Assembly: GCA_907163375.1 (NCBI GenBank) | Contig: CAJQUW010010471.1 | Coordinates: forward strand, 31,001-95,000 | Source: Prostheceraeus crozeri | Lineage: Eukaryota > Platyhelminthes > Polycladida > Euryleptidae | Reading direction: 5' to 3' | Length of the DNA: 64,000 nt | Shown here: one piece after another, positions 34,695 through 46,453 of the stretch | How positions within the stretch are numbered: position 1 is the first letter of the stretch | Layout: each line of letters opens with the position of its first letter | Notes under the pieces: model-generated | The model's database searches: none | Seen by the model: only the letters and a program-made list of their open reading frames with translations | What the model was told of the DNA's origin: nothing | Translations under genes and position numbers: made by a program

Positions 34695-36802
34695 CAGAGG
34701 CGTCGCTAAGGAAACATCATTGGTGGGGGGGGGGGTTTGCTAAATTTTACCTGATTTACAACTAAGTGTCAAAATTTGCCTGATTATTGCACACACGCAT
34801 ACTCACACACATTCCAACATGTTTCATGTTTATATCCTACAGAAGAGGTACCTGCAATGTTGGATTTGACGGGAGGGAAAGTGGGAAAGTTCCCCTGCAC
34901 TGCCTCATCTCATCCCCGGCACTGGAGATGCACCTTCCTTCCCTGAGGGGGAAGAATATTTCCAGTAGATAGGATTTACATTGCCTCAACCAGATTGATT
35001 GAGCATCAGTTCATTATTTTAGTGAATATGAGCAACATTGACAGGCGCAGGCCTAGTTTCCTCACGATTCTTCATAAGCTTAATTGTCTTATCATCAATA
35101 ATTGACCTTCTTAAAGATAACAAATAGATTCGAGAAGCAGAAAGTGCTGAATGAAATAATTAGAAGGTAGCGAAACCATCACAAAAAGAGTGGAATCCAG
35201 AATGCTATCTTGATTCTTTCAGGGTCTTGATGACAACACACACAGTATTTTATTCATATTAATGTAATAGAACTCTTCACAATCAATAAAATCAAGTTTG
35301 GGAACATTGTTTAACTTTCACTCTGTGAATATTGACAGAAGGCCGATTTTTGTGAATTCATTATAGGTCTAATTACAATAAATTACAGAATGATCATCTG
35401 CGGAATGTTTGTGTGGATCTTCACATGCGAGATCTACTATGAATTTCTGATGCACAAGGGCATCCACGCACCTTATTTGAAGCATTATTTAGCCAAATGC
35501 GGGTGGCACCAAATGCATGCATTGGAGAGTCCCTTTCAAGGATCAAATGGGCATATCTCCTACTTTTTCCATTTATGGTTCAACTGTTTTCAAAATAATT
35601 CGCGGGCGTTCTTAGTGCGAGGATGATAGTGGTGCTATATGAATCAATATCCTCTTCCTTTTGATCACCGTTTTTCCGGCTTTGGTTGCAGCGTTGACCC
35701 AAAAACTTCCGTTCGAAAGCTTCCCCCTACTGCTATCATGCTCAAATCCAACACTAGGTACCTACCTAATCATCTAATCGGTCGGAAATGACGCCTATAG
35801 ATGAAAAATAATTTAATTGGTGGTTATTTATTTAAGTGGCCAATAAAATGCCGATGACGTTAAGTTAATTTGTGCGCAATTGGATCCCGTAGTCTCGACT
35901 GTTAAGGAAATTTTCGATGGTGTTTGCATCGAGAAAGTTAACATGCTGTTATCAATAAACTTCTACGCACAGAGAAGACGGTGGCCTTATTCATACCGTG
36001 CGCTTTCCGCGGTGCGCGTGTGAATGACTTGGTATGAGGAAGGTTCGATGAAATCCACCGTAACAATGACGTCATCTCCTCAAGGGACAGCGCAATAGCC
36101 AGAACTCACATGAATCAACGGTTAAATATACACTACACAGCTAAGCAGAATGAGTTGCAGGCGTTTCAGCGTTAGGTGATTATGTGCCAATATTCACTGG
36201 CCACATTATAGGTAGGGTACTGGAATTACATTTCAATTGCACTTAGATATTTTAAATTTTGCAGAGCTAACTCACATCGCCTTATGCTCCAATTTTTAAG
36301 AAAATGCGAGGCGACTGTTCCTCCTGCTCGCATATACATGTACGTACAGTCATCCCGGGTAGAGGTCGTTTTCAGCGCGCTATGTTTGACCGCTTTCGCG
36401 TGACAAATCAATATCATCAACAACAACTAACCATATACTTTCTGGTGTCTAGAAAGGGTGAGAATTTCCCGACATTACGATGTGTTTTTGTGACAAGACG
36501 TGTTTTTGTGGCTAAGAACAACGTCAGTGAATATTGGAGCTGAATCGCCGGCAAACCGGCGGTTTACCTGAAATTTCTCATTTTGAATCAATGATGTGAA
36601 AAAAATCAGTTTTCTCTCCCGAGTAATTTAATGCCACTAAATAATTACGAATAAAAAATATGTGCACAGTCGACGTTTCCGGTCCAGACCCTTTCTCAAG
36701 GCAAGGCAGCAATAACATATTTCTCATTTTACCTGAATCTTTTAATAATTTCATATTGGGGGGTGTTACGGTCCCCAACACCCCCCGGTCGCGACGCCTC
36801 TG
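34695..36802. mobile_element. Non-autonomous hAT element with 8-bp target duplication CGTGTGAC
   Basis: The left end CAGAGGCGTCGC (34695-34706) and the right end GCGACGCCTCTG (36791-36802) are perfect inverted repeats. CGTGTGAC lies directly outside both (34687-34694 and 36803-36810). A G-rich stretch follows the left end and a C-rich one precedes the right end, extending the inverted symmetry. The 2.1 kb interior holds only short frames and no transposase. A hammerhead-like hairpin on the minus strand lies near 36672-36715. Confidence 0.92.
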
Positions 36803-36810
36803 CGTGTGAC

Positions 36811-37978
36811 ATTGATTTCTTTTCTAAGATAGCTTGCATTTGAAAATGCTGTTTTACAGCGAAAATGTGTGTATGCAAAACGTCAACATCTCATATTAGC
36901 AGTTTGGTTCATGTTCATTCAAAATCACAGGGTTCCATTCCTGAGAACGTCAGACTGAGAAGGCCCATCCTGAATTAATGAATTAGCATCATAGTCTATG
37001 TATTAAGATAAAAGATGCACAGGAAAAAATGGAACTAACCAATCAGGAAAACTGGATTTGATTTTAAGACTGCTCTTCATGAGTAGATCTGAAATACGCG
37101 CATAGTAGGCCTTAGATTTACAGCGTTTTTTCTACATTTTAGAGTGAATAACAGGAAATATCACAGGAAGATTAGAGTGCAAAAAGAATGCAACTGAATA
37201 CTCATTGAATTTTATTTACATCTTTAAATTATCTCGGAAATATAATTTTAATTGTAGACCTTTTTCATATGTTTTCAACTACAGTGACTATATTTTTGAG
37301 TTTGAATGCCGACCGAAGTTATCGCGCAACTCCTGAATTAGGTCGGTTTTGATGTTTTAAACGGCTGACAGAAATGCATGTAAGCCTACATGCTCAAAGC
37401 TATTTGATGAACAACATAATATTAGCATCATACACAGAACATCCAAGAAAAAGCATGAACTAGACTTCAAAGAGTCTGATTTCAAGATAATTCTTTATAG
37501 TCCATCTAAAATACGCGAATAGTAGGTAGGCCTATGCAATATTATCTCAAGCTTCATATACAGACCGTTTGGTAAGTTGGCCACATTACCCACCGGACGA
37601 GACGCCTTGATGCTAAGTATATTAGGGAAACTAGGCTAACGTAAGCTATAAGGAGCATGTAATTTTCAAATACAGAAATATGGTGCAGTTCCGTAAAATG
37701 GCCTGTATATCTGGTTTTTCGAATGTAGTCACTATATTGCTTTAGCAGCAGTAGCTGTACGCGGTCAAACCAATGCAAGCATGGAGTTTTGACAATATCT
37801 GGTAGATTCAATTGAGGAAACCATACAATCAGGTAACCTTTCCGATACAGGATGCTGCAATGAAAAATATTTTTGGAATAATCGCTGAGCTGCAGCAAGT
37901 AGCCTAAGGAAAGGAATACAATGTGGAAAAATCACTTGGTACATTTATTCGTCATTAATGTGATCTACATATTCCAAA
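36811..37978. other. Non-coding stretch downstream of the GPCR
   Basis: AT-rich, with two similar segments near 37035-37120 and 37450-37530 sharing words such as TAAAATACGCGAATAGTAGG, an old local duplication. I see no gene; a 114-codon minus-strand frame at 37554-37898 has no motif. Confidence 0.45.
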
Positions 37979-39319
37979 TCAATTCCGGAGACAAAAGGGT
38001 AAACAAAGGCAAGTGTTACAAGGAATGTAAGTTATGGCATTATTGAGTAGCACAACCTTAAGGCACTTCTTTACACGAGAGCTGAATATGAGATACCAGA
38101 GTGGGTAAACAATTGCGTTAAGATAGAAGATGTTTTTGCACACCATCACAGCTGCTAGCAGTTGCTGAGTGCTTACCTGAGGCCAAAGTAGTGGTATGAG
38201 ACTGACTGAAATCAATGGTATCGTCAAAACGCAGTATGAAATGAGCATTACCATACTATTCTTAACTGCTGAGCGCAAGCTATTCCGCTCATTGACTGGG
38301 TGACCACAGCGATATGCTCCTCTACCCGAAATATCTGACCTTCTGCCATTACTTAATGAAGCACTTGAAAATCGAGAAATAATATTTGTGAAATCTTCCT
38401 TACTAGAACGACGATTTTCATTATCGACACTTGATTCCGTTTCGAGATGAGAAGCATATGGTAAAGCTTCGATTCTTACACGAGTGCCTGTGCATGAATA
38501 GGAGACGCATGGTTCTCTACGTCCAACGACAAATATGTCATGAGGAGACGGGAATGAATCTGATGGTCCACTTGATACAGATGACCTTCGTAATGTTACT
38601 ATGCTGTTATCGCCACCTCCAGATAAAGGTCTGGTTTCTCCAAGTGCACGGAAAACACCTGCGTATGAGTGTATCAAGTAAGCTGCACCGCCAAAATAGA
38701 AAGTCAGTAGAAAAGCAGCTCCGATGATCAAGCGAAATGAAGTTGGTCTTGAAGAAGCCATCACGAAGGCGCCAGGAGCATATGGATAAAAAACGCCAAG
38801 TGATATTGGATTGTGAATGATCAAACTAGGTACCGACATTTCAATAGTTGCACAAATTAATACAGCTACTAATGCAGAGCAAAAGTATGCAACGACGATT
38901 GAAATATTAACCAAACGCCTGCGAGTATTCATATTGGTCTGCGGTTGTTTCAAAATTGATAGACGGAAGTGAGCAATTGCCAAGAACGTAAACCAATACT
39001 GCAATAAAGCATTACACGCTAGCCATGTATCAAAATACACTAGCGTTTGAGATATTTGACGATCCGTTTCCGAGCAAGATAAGCATAAACTCGCCAAAGA
39101 AAAGAAGCATGCACATGTAAGTAGAAGATCGTTTGCACAGATGTTAAGTAGATGAGTGTTCGGCGGTGTTTTCAAACTGTCCGAAGCTAAAACAGTGATG
39201 ATTAGAGCACCATTGGCAATACATGACGTTACGATGATTATGCTCAAATGCATAATTGAAAAAATTCTTGATCCATGCCCTTGCCAAAAGCATTCACAAA
39301 GGGTTGTGTTATTGCCCAT
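37979..39319 (-). CDS. Class A (rhodopsin-like) G-protein-coupled receptor, single exon, orphan
   Basis: A 446-residue protein with seven hydrophobic segments: about residues 21-45, 55-80, 95-120, 137-160, 196-220, 352-378 and 386-412. The N-terminus is short with an N-glycosylation site (NNTT). TM1 has the Asn of IANGALI and TM2 LNICANDLLL. At the end of TM3 the DRY motif is replaced by HFR (117-119), and the TM7 NPxxY is YPLWY (405-409). The third intracellular loop is long (about 130 residues) and Ser/Arg-rich, with many RRSS-type sites, and the tail is short and Cys-rich. The frame is intact and free of introns, as in many invertebrate GPCR expansions. The ligand is unknown. The minus-strand start ATG at 39317-39319 is the first in frame. 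Confidence 0.88.
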   Translation of the reverse strand: MGNNTTLCECFWQGHGSRIFSIMHLSIIIVTSCIANGALIITVLASDSLKTPPNTHLLNICANDLLLTCACFFSLASLCLSCSETDRQISQTLVYFDTWLACNALLQYWFTFLAIAHFRLSILKQPQTNMNTRRRLVNISIVVAYFCSALVAVLICATIEMSVPSLIIHNPISLGVFYPYAPGAFVMASSRPTSFRLIIGAAFLLTFYFGGAAYLIHSYAGVFRALGETRPLSGGGDNSIVTLRRSSVSSGPSDSFPSPHDIFVVGRREPCVSYSCTGTRVRIEALPYASHLETESSVDNENRRSSKEDFTNIISRFSSASLSNGRRSDISGRGAYRCGHPVNERNSLRSAVKNSMVMLISYCVLTIPLISVSLIPLLWPQVSTQQLLAAVMVCKNIFYLNAIVYPLWYLIFSSRVKKCLKVVLLNNAITYIPCNTCLCLPFCLRN

Positions 39320-41999
39320 TAGAATCAGTTTTCAAGACAGTCGAAGCAATGCAAATAGGCGATGTGGTGTCGATCGTCGAGTTTACTTGATAGTTATGTG
39401 TGTTTGAACAGCAACGTCAACAGCTATGGGTGTTGCTAAGGTAACAATGAAGCAAATTAAAATGTTACAGATGTGCGAGCATGTTCATTAGTAGATGCCG
39501 TCCGAATTCAAAGTTGCAACCAATACAATGTCTCTGGGAAGAAGGAAGTATCGATGATCTAACGCCAGAACAATTTGCGTTGAAATAATAGGGAAAATTT
39601 GCTAAAAGTAAAAAAAAACATAAAATGGCAGAGACAAAATGAATATTTGATAATTGAAGATATTTCTCAATACAATTGAGGATGGAAAATATGAAGGGAA
39701 GATGCAGAAAAATGATTGTAATGATTTCCACCAACATTTCTTGAGATCTTCTTACTGATTTGATTAATCCAAAAGTATACTAACCAAATTCTGTGTTTGT
39801 GAATAAAAATGTTATTTTTCTCTTTTTCGGTCTCAAACTTTTTATCCTTGTGGAATTTACTAAATACCTGTAGTGACGGAATTAAGCTAATATGCTATAG
39901 ATGTAGACCTTCGGCAATATGTGCTGCCACGGTGTTTTGTTTGCCAGGTACTATATGTAGGCTACATCGGAGTACAAAAATGGAGATGGAAAAAATTAAA
40001 TGCATGGAAATTATGCAGCTAATCAATTAGTATACTTTGATTTCTATTTTCATGATATTTTTAACTAGTCGTAAGCAGCATTCAAGTTGCCTCTCTGAGC
40101 ACCTGGGCACCCCGAAAAAGTCTAGCAACCGAGATTTTTGTGCAGGCGTGTGCAACCCTATCATGTATTTTTTATCAGATCATAGGATAAAGTCAATAAA
40201 TCAGTAACCGTTTATTTCCTCTTTTCTGGAAAACAATAAGAACACACTTGATCATTTCTGAACACATTCGTGAAAAGGAGTGCGTGCGGTCAATAAAAAA
40301 TACAAATCTAATTAAGGGAGGAGAGGGGTATGAACCATTGCTCTCTTTTTCGATGTTTACTAGTTAATGGTGCAAACAAGAATTTCTATAATTCTGAAAC
40401 CCTTTTCAGGTTGACAGATGGATTCAAACAGAATTTATGAAAAACAAATACAAGAAGATTCAGAGAAATCTTCACTGTTACACGGTGGATTGAATCACAC
40501 ATGACTTCCATAACATTGAATCAATCAAATAACTTTAGCGAGAAAGATGTTGGCTTGTAGGCGGCATACTGTTACAGTCAGCGGTGTAATTAGGATAAGG
40601 TTACTTTTGTTTAATACGGCGTCTCCAATAGGCCTATATATTATGTAACTCCCAAAGATACTTGATATGAATTTGAAGAGTCAGAAGTGTCATCTATGCA
40701 GGAATCACAATGACTTAAATGACACTTATGATGATTTACGATAATTAAGTCACTTTACTGTGTAATTACTTTTCTTGTGTTCATGAATCCTCTGTTGAAG
40801 TCATCGTTTAATTTGGCAAATGTAAATTTGGCTGCCTAGATTATCGAGGTACATGTACACAGCGTGCGACTTCAGCCAAGGGCTCGATTTTTGATTCCCT
40901 GGTAGAGAAGAATTTCATTTCACTTTAGTTAAGTTGTGACTGCTCTTACATCGATTCCAGCGAATAGCATTTGCTATTAATGAGATCGAGTTTATCACTA
41001 GGATAATGGGAAATTTTAAAAAATTCGAATCATGAAAGGGTCGTTTTCGACTCCTCTCCAGTTTCAATGCATTTTGAATCTTTTTAAATCATTACAAAGA
41101 GAGAAAAGTAAGAATTTATCGATAATAGGTAATCAAGTATAGTTATAATAACTTGCAGGGCTGTGTGTCGTTTTATGATTCAAAGCAAAATTGTTTCCAC
41201 GAAGCGTAGGATTTATTACCTCCGAAGTTTCGACCAACAGTTCACTAGTCATCATCAGGGAGAAAAAATTGTAAAAGCGAACGCAAATAATAAAAAACCA
41301 AGTAATGAGACAATTCACGATATACAGAAGTCTGCAGGCAGTTGTGACCACAAAATTAGACAGGTCGTATCTTCTTCTGTTTGATTAGAAAGGAAGCACT
41401 AAAACATGTAACGCTAATGAAATGGCACAACCTGCTAACATAATACCATAGCAGTCGAACAATGAGCAGCCAGTTCAACATTAGGCGCGCCAAATTGTGC
41501 GAAACTTCCATGACTGTTATCAACCGGATCGCGCAGACGATGTCAAGTTCTACAGAGAAATTTGCCAACGCTTTTCGTGCACCTGCTACCAATTTAAGTA
41601 TTGATCGGAAGGACTAATATTATCGCGAAAACTTTTGCGCAATGATTTGAATTCTTCGAATCTGAAGGAATCGTGGCGATCATGGCATCTTGAAGGAATT
41701 CGCAGCAATACGTTAGCGACGCACGACTATTTTTCCTATCTCTGATAGGCATTAAAAATCTCTTCTTTTTCCCATTTATTAAGTCCCTGACTGTGCCATC
41801 GTTTTGAATCAGCTTGTGCTTCTATTAAAGTGACGCGCTTAAACAATCTTATTCTGTGGTAGTGACCGGTCACTGTTTAAAGTGCACGAGTTGGCCGTAT
41901 ACCAACTCTCTAGAAACAGTCGTTTAGTGTAGCTTTTCTCCAAAGCAATCACTGTGATCATGTGATCACGTGACAGACTGTGTTCTGCAACAGCTGATT
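39320..41999. other. Non-coding stretch upstream of the GPCR
   Basis: The first few hundred bases should contain the GPCR promoter, but no clear TATA or initiator was identified. A hammerhead-like hairpin lies on the minus strand at about 41209-41265. A perfect AGTGACCGGTCACT palindrome lies near 41861-41874 and may belong to the end of the Tc1-like element. No gene recognised. Confidence 0.45.
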
Positions 42000-42850
42000 T
42001 GTCTAGTTCAATCAGTCGCAATGCAGAATGATGCTGCTTCTTTTTGGTGTACAAATAGGACTCCGCATCCCTGATTGAAATAGACAGTAGTACTTACTGG
42101 AGCGCCCGTGATTGTCCAGGACTTTTTGCAATTCGTCGGGGCATTGAGTGAAATAAAGGATTTGCACCAATCAGGGGATATTTCTTGAGTCCAGACACTC
42201 CGGATGGTTTTCTTTAGTTCACTCAAAGAGCTGGAGAATTTGCAGTGCACTTTCCTTTTCAATACACTCCAACAATGTTCTATGGTGTTTAAGTCCGGAA
42301 TCGATCCAGGCCAAGGCGACAAAAGCTGAAAGTTTTGTTGTCTGATCCAATTTTGAACATATCTTGCGCAATGTCAAGGGGCGCCACCTTGCTGAAAGTA
42401 TTCACAAGAGTGAACTGCCATGTGGTTAGGTAGCTTTTCCTCCGGAACAGAAAGGTATCTCGTCGCATTCTTAGTTTCTCTTGGCGGACCGAAAGATAAA
42501 GCAGCACGTCCTTTTGAGGAAATTGTGATCCAGATCATAATTTGGGATGTTTTTTCACAGAAGTTCGCACATATTTGAAACAATAACATTTTCGTACTGG
42601 GCGGCGCACAATAATAGCAGTTTTACTGAACTGTTTGATGTTCCGGTCGGAAAACATTATAGTGGACTACATTTCAGGAGTCCATGACTTAAATTTGGTG
42701 CAAAGAGCTTTCTGTCCTTAATGTTCTTCTATGATAGAAGCGGTTTGGCTGCAGGCATTCTTGATTTCAATTTGGTTTTTTCAATTGAACTTTAGCTGTT
42801 TCCCATTCAATGGTTACCACATTTTCAACCGTTCCGAGTATCTCTTAACA
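42000..42850 (-). pseudogene. Tc1-like transposase relic
   Basis: On the minus strand, in shifting frames: IMFSDRNIKQFSKTA (first catalytic Asp region), QIMIWITISSKGRAALSFGP, then CEYFQQGGAP where the usual second catalytic Asp of QQDGAP is Gly, and finally SPWPGSIPDLNTIEHCWSVLKRKV with the third acidic region and WSVLK. This is the order and wording of Tc1-family transposases. Several frame changes and the lost Asp make it dead. The inverted ends were not identified with confidence. Confidence 0.82.
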
Positions 42851-43467
42851 GCAGCTTTAATAGATAATAAGTCATTTAGGACAAATTGATTACAGATAAT
42901 CTATGCACAGCCTCGCCGGTATAGTCAGCAACTTTTTTATTTGCTGAATGCGTCAATTGCCTACTTTCGAATTATTTCCGTAAAGTTTATCGAAAGTGTG
43001 AAGATTATTTGAAATATCTTTCATACTTAAATTAGTAATTGATGTATACTAGTTTTCGTGCATTCACTATCAAAATAGGTTTATCGAGTGCTCTGCTTTT
43101 TTCATTATATAAAAATTTTATCAAAGCTGACCTAGTATACAAGCATCGTTGGACCTTTATCAGTCACATGTATTAACTTCAATCTAGTATGTGAATAATG
43201 CATCAACATTCGATATATTTTGCCCAATATCTCAAGAATAACAGAAATTGGAGACTTAAATGCAGACTCGCCTCATTTGACACTGATACGTACATACATG
43301 TATAATTCTATTTACAGTTGGAAAGCAGTTTACAAAACTGGAGCGCACGGGCGCATAGCAATAATTTTTACCTGTTGACGCTATGAGAATAAAAATGAGC
43401 TCATTCCGGAAAGATGCGTCATTTCCCTTACGTTTAAACAAAAAATTCAAAGAATCATAACCGATAT

Positions 43468-44607
43468 TTACATGAATAATAAATTTGTTGCAAATACTTT
43501 CGCAATTGCGGAATTTTCAACAAGAAATTCAATGCTAGTATTCCAGGTCGCGATTGAAAATCGCACAACAAAAGAGTGATAATGGCGAAGAAGCTTGCAG
43601 TCAATTCTTGATTTCATGCAACCTCGACGATCATCGCCGTAATCGTCATATGATTCACAGACATCCGGGTTGTTGCCGTAAAATTCCACGAAATACTTCT
43701 CACAGTTGTTGGGAGCGTCAAATAGCAAGTCCAAGTAAGGTCGTTGGCGTATTGGAAATATTGTGCTCAATGCTTGTTCGACGCCATCCTCGAAAACTAC
43801 GACATCGTCTCTCACAAACATATAGAGAATATACACATCGGTTTCACAATGAGTAAAATACGTTACCTTTTGCTTCTTCCGTTTTGCATTTCGCACCTTG
43901 AATCTCTTGATTTTTCTCTTTTTACGACAGCCAACTCTTAGCTTCCAATGAGGATAACCATCCGTGAAGATAAAGGTGTTGTTATGCGCACTCAAAGTTT
44001 TCAACATTTTTGCAACTTTTCCACGATCATTCTTAAAAATCCTAAAATTTATGTTGTCATCATACGGTATCATACCATGATGACGCCATGAGCCCAGCAG
44101 TGATCCTCGAGCCAATAAAAGGTATATTCCACGACTTTGAAACAGTTGTCTGATAACTTCAAGTGCAGAACGGATTATTTGTAACTGAGACTTTTTGTAA
44201 GTTTGTTTCAAGTAACATGAAATTTGCTTGACAAGGTTATCAGATGGCTTAGGAGGAGGAAGAAAATATGATTGGCACTTCTTCGGCACAAAGTCTTTAA
44301 TAGGAAAAGGTTTAGAATTATTTAGCTGTTGATAGGATGCTCGCAGGCTAGGGAGAGATCGAATTCCAATGAGATTTAATATTTGATTTGCACAAGACGA
44401 TGAGTCAATTGTCATTTTGTTTTCATTCTCAGGTGATTTTTGACTTGTTTTAATTGGACTTGATTGTGGGATTGAGGGATTGAAGATAGGAATTGCTTGA
44501 GATCTCACATGTATGTACAACCAACAAGAAAAGAAAATAGCTGCAATTATTTTCAGCATAGTTTGGAACCGCCTTGACGACAAACGCATCGTGTTAACAG
44601 CACGCAC
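43468..44607 (-). CDS. LicD/fukutin-family protein, type II membrane, single exon
   Basis: An intact 379-residue frame. A basic N-terminus and one hydrophobic segment (about residues 17-34) suggest a Golgi type II membrane protein with a lumenal catalytic part. The LicD nucleotidyltransferase-like signature lies at 163-190: LLLARGSLLGSWRHHGMIP followed by YDDNIN. A later block IFPIRQRPYLDLLFDAPNNC (283-302) and EKYFVEFYG match the second family block. LicD and fukutin/FKRP proteins transfer phosphate-linked groups (phosphocholine or ribitol phosphate) to glycans. The usual acidic WDDDID reads YDDNIN here, so activity is uncertain. A Lys/Arg-rich insert (229-247) breaks the domain. The start could also be the second Met (residue 7) or Met17 just before the membrane segment. 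Confidence 0.82.
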   Translation of the reverse strand: MRAVNTMRLSSRRFQTMLKIIAAIFFSCWLYIHVRSQAIPIFNPSIPQSSPIKTSQKSPENENKMTIDSSSCANQILNLIGIRSLPSLRASYQQLNNSKPFPIKDFVPKKCQSYFLPPPKPSDNLVKQISCYLKQTYKKSQLQIIRSALEVIRQLFQSRGIYLLLARGSLLGSWRHHGMIPYDDNINFRIFKNDRGKVAKMLKTLSAHNNTFIFTDGYPHWKLRVGCRKKRKIKRFKVRNAKRKKQKVTYFTHCETDVYILYMFVRDDVVVFEDGVEQALSTIFPIRQRPYLDLLFDAPNNCEKYFVEFYGNNPDVCESYDDYGDDRRGCMKSRIDCKLLRHYHSFVVRFSIATWNTSIEFLVENSAIAKVFATNLLFM

Positions 44608-45197
44608 AACCGTCTTCTATGTACACACGCTTTATCAATCTTCATCTAGGAAGTCAGGTTGTCTACTATTCCATTTTACCAATATAATGAATTGACTAAC
44701 AGCATTTTAGAGCACCCAAAGTAAACCAATTCGCGTGAAAATGTCAGATGGAATGATTGTGTGCGTTAGATAATGTTGTACGCAATTAGCCTGTTTGAGA
44801 TAAGATTCATTCATGTATGACATCCATGCACAAGTGGAGCATTTTAAATATGATACAAAGTTAAATTTAGAGTAGTTGTTATCACCATCACGAATATACA
44901 GGTAGTGCAGTTAGTCAGACAATTAGATCATTCATATGCCAAGCCGATCAATTCCGGATAGTTATTTAATTAAACTCCAACATCAATTGATATACGTAGC
45001 ACCAAAGATATCCTGCAAGGACAAATATAAAAATCAGTGTCACAATTCCAAATGGTGTGAACTATGGACTCCTAGATATCATGGCTTACTTAAATGTATA
45101 AATATGGAAGTCTGTGGATATGCATGGAGTCCATGGGATATGCCAATATATTTATGTATTGGCAACAATACAAAGTACAAGATAAGGATGCAAAACA
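44608..45197. other. Non-coding stretch with a GGACTCCTAGATAT word
   Basis: ATGGACTCCTAGATAT (45064-45079) recurs in reverse complement at 49626-49641. Otherwise AT-rich without a recognisable gene; an open frame at 44936-45214 is composition only. Confidence 0.4.
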
Positions 45198-46004
45198 CTA
45201 AAAGTCAAAGATAAAAAGTTCAATGAAAGTAGAAAAGAAAAAGATACGGGCTAACTCGAACTTTCGGATCGGAAGAGAAGTGCTCTCGCGTTCGATCTCA
45301 TGAGTCACTGAGAGGCGCTCAAATAGTATGGGCAACGTGTTGTTGGTCTTCAGTCCGGATTTCATGGACAGCCTCACCGAAATTCGCAACAAAAAAACGT
45401 TGGCGATCCTACCCCATGACCCGTATGTTGATACGACAATGGGAGCACAATGCCATCCCAAAACAAGACACTTTTCGGTATTACTATCGATTTTTTTGTC
45501 CTCAGCATCGGCAACTGCTATATCAGGGTTGGTGCTCGCTGCGGTTAAATTAGCTTTATTCAGCGGATGCACAACCGTAATGTCGAGTGCTGATGTTTGA
45601 CCCAGATGCCAGGACGGAAGCAAAATATCTGCTGGGAGGCGCTGGTCACTACCCTCCCCTCCTCCTTGTTCAAGCTTTGGAGATAAATGACTTCTCCGAC
45701 AAAACTCAAAAATGCAATCTCTCAATGCATTGTGACGACTTACAACACCTGGGCCATACTTGCATGTCAGTGCATGATGACCAAATTGATCAAGGACTGT
45801 TCTTTTGTTTGATGGACAAGTGGGGCAGGTGGATCCATTTAAAAATATGTCTAATCCCAGCCACCATTTCAATAGAACTTGCATCTCATTTTGATTGAGA
45901 TGTAGGCCGAGGCCAAAGGAAGGCATCGCACGGAGCCAACTGGAAGTATTTGCTGAGCTTACAGAAAGAAGTCTGTATTGATGTGCTGGTGATACACTGT
46001 TCAT
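45198..46004 (-). pseudogene. Retrotransposon-type protein, C-terminal region with CCHC knuckle and endonuclease-like domain
   Basis: An open 268-codon minus-strand frame with no break but no 5' partner. In order: SWLRAMPSFGLGLHLNQNEM (about 24-43), LLKWWLGLD, CPTCPSN, LDQFGHHALTCKYG (Cys and His of a knuckle), VVSRHNALRDC, RLPADILLPSWHLGQTSALD and ITVVHPLNKANL, then LVLGWHCAPIVVSTYGSWG. The PADxL...DxTV pair is like the PD-(D/E)XK-type nuclease of R2-class LINEs. A frayed copy lies at 20040-20570 and a small piece near 52048-52145. It ends with a Phe-rich run that is probably not part of the original protein. I call it an element fragment, not a host gene. Confidence 0.6.
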
Positions 46005-46453
46005 TAAAAAGTATAATTATATAATTATGTATTAATATATATTAATGCCAATATAGGAATTATAGCTATCTGTCGATATCATTTTGAAAGATATCCGAGG
46101 GCCCTCAGCGCACGAGGATTTCTTCAAACTTATGCCCGACGACAACTATCTAGAATGTCTATTCATGCTTGAACTCATAGACTTCTAAATTTCTCTGGAC
46201 AGATAGGTGATCAAAATTTGAAATCATTTTCTACATGTTCAGGCCAGCTAACATTTCTGTTACAGAAGATAGAATCTTGTAGCTAATCGAAGGGATAGAT
46301 GACTCTTTGATGTGTCTCTTGTGCGATTCAGTGTAATGCAAAATATCAAACAAATATGCCGCTGCTGGTTGTCAACCTAAATGCAATGATAGTGTAGCAC
46401 CAATTCCTCTGCATAACAAGGAAATTTAAATCTGTAGTTGCATCGAGTTAGTA

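Noticed and set aside
36226-36543. Overlapping short frames inside the 34695-36802 hAT
   Set aside because: Checked for hAT transposase words (the C-terminal dimerisation block, BED zinc finger); none present. The element is treated as non-autonomous.
38431-38727. Plus-strand frame opposite the GPCR
   Set aside because: Antisense shadow of the receptor's third loop and fifth helix, with no motif of its own.
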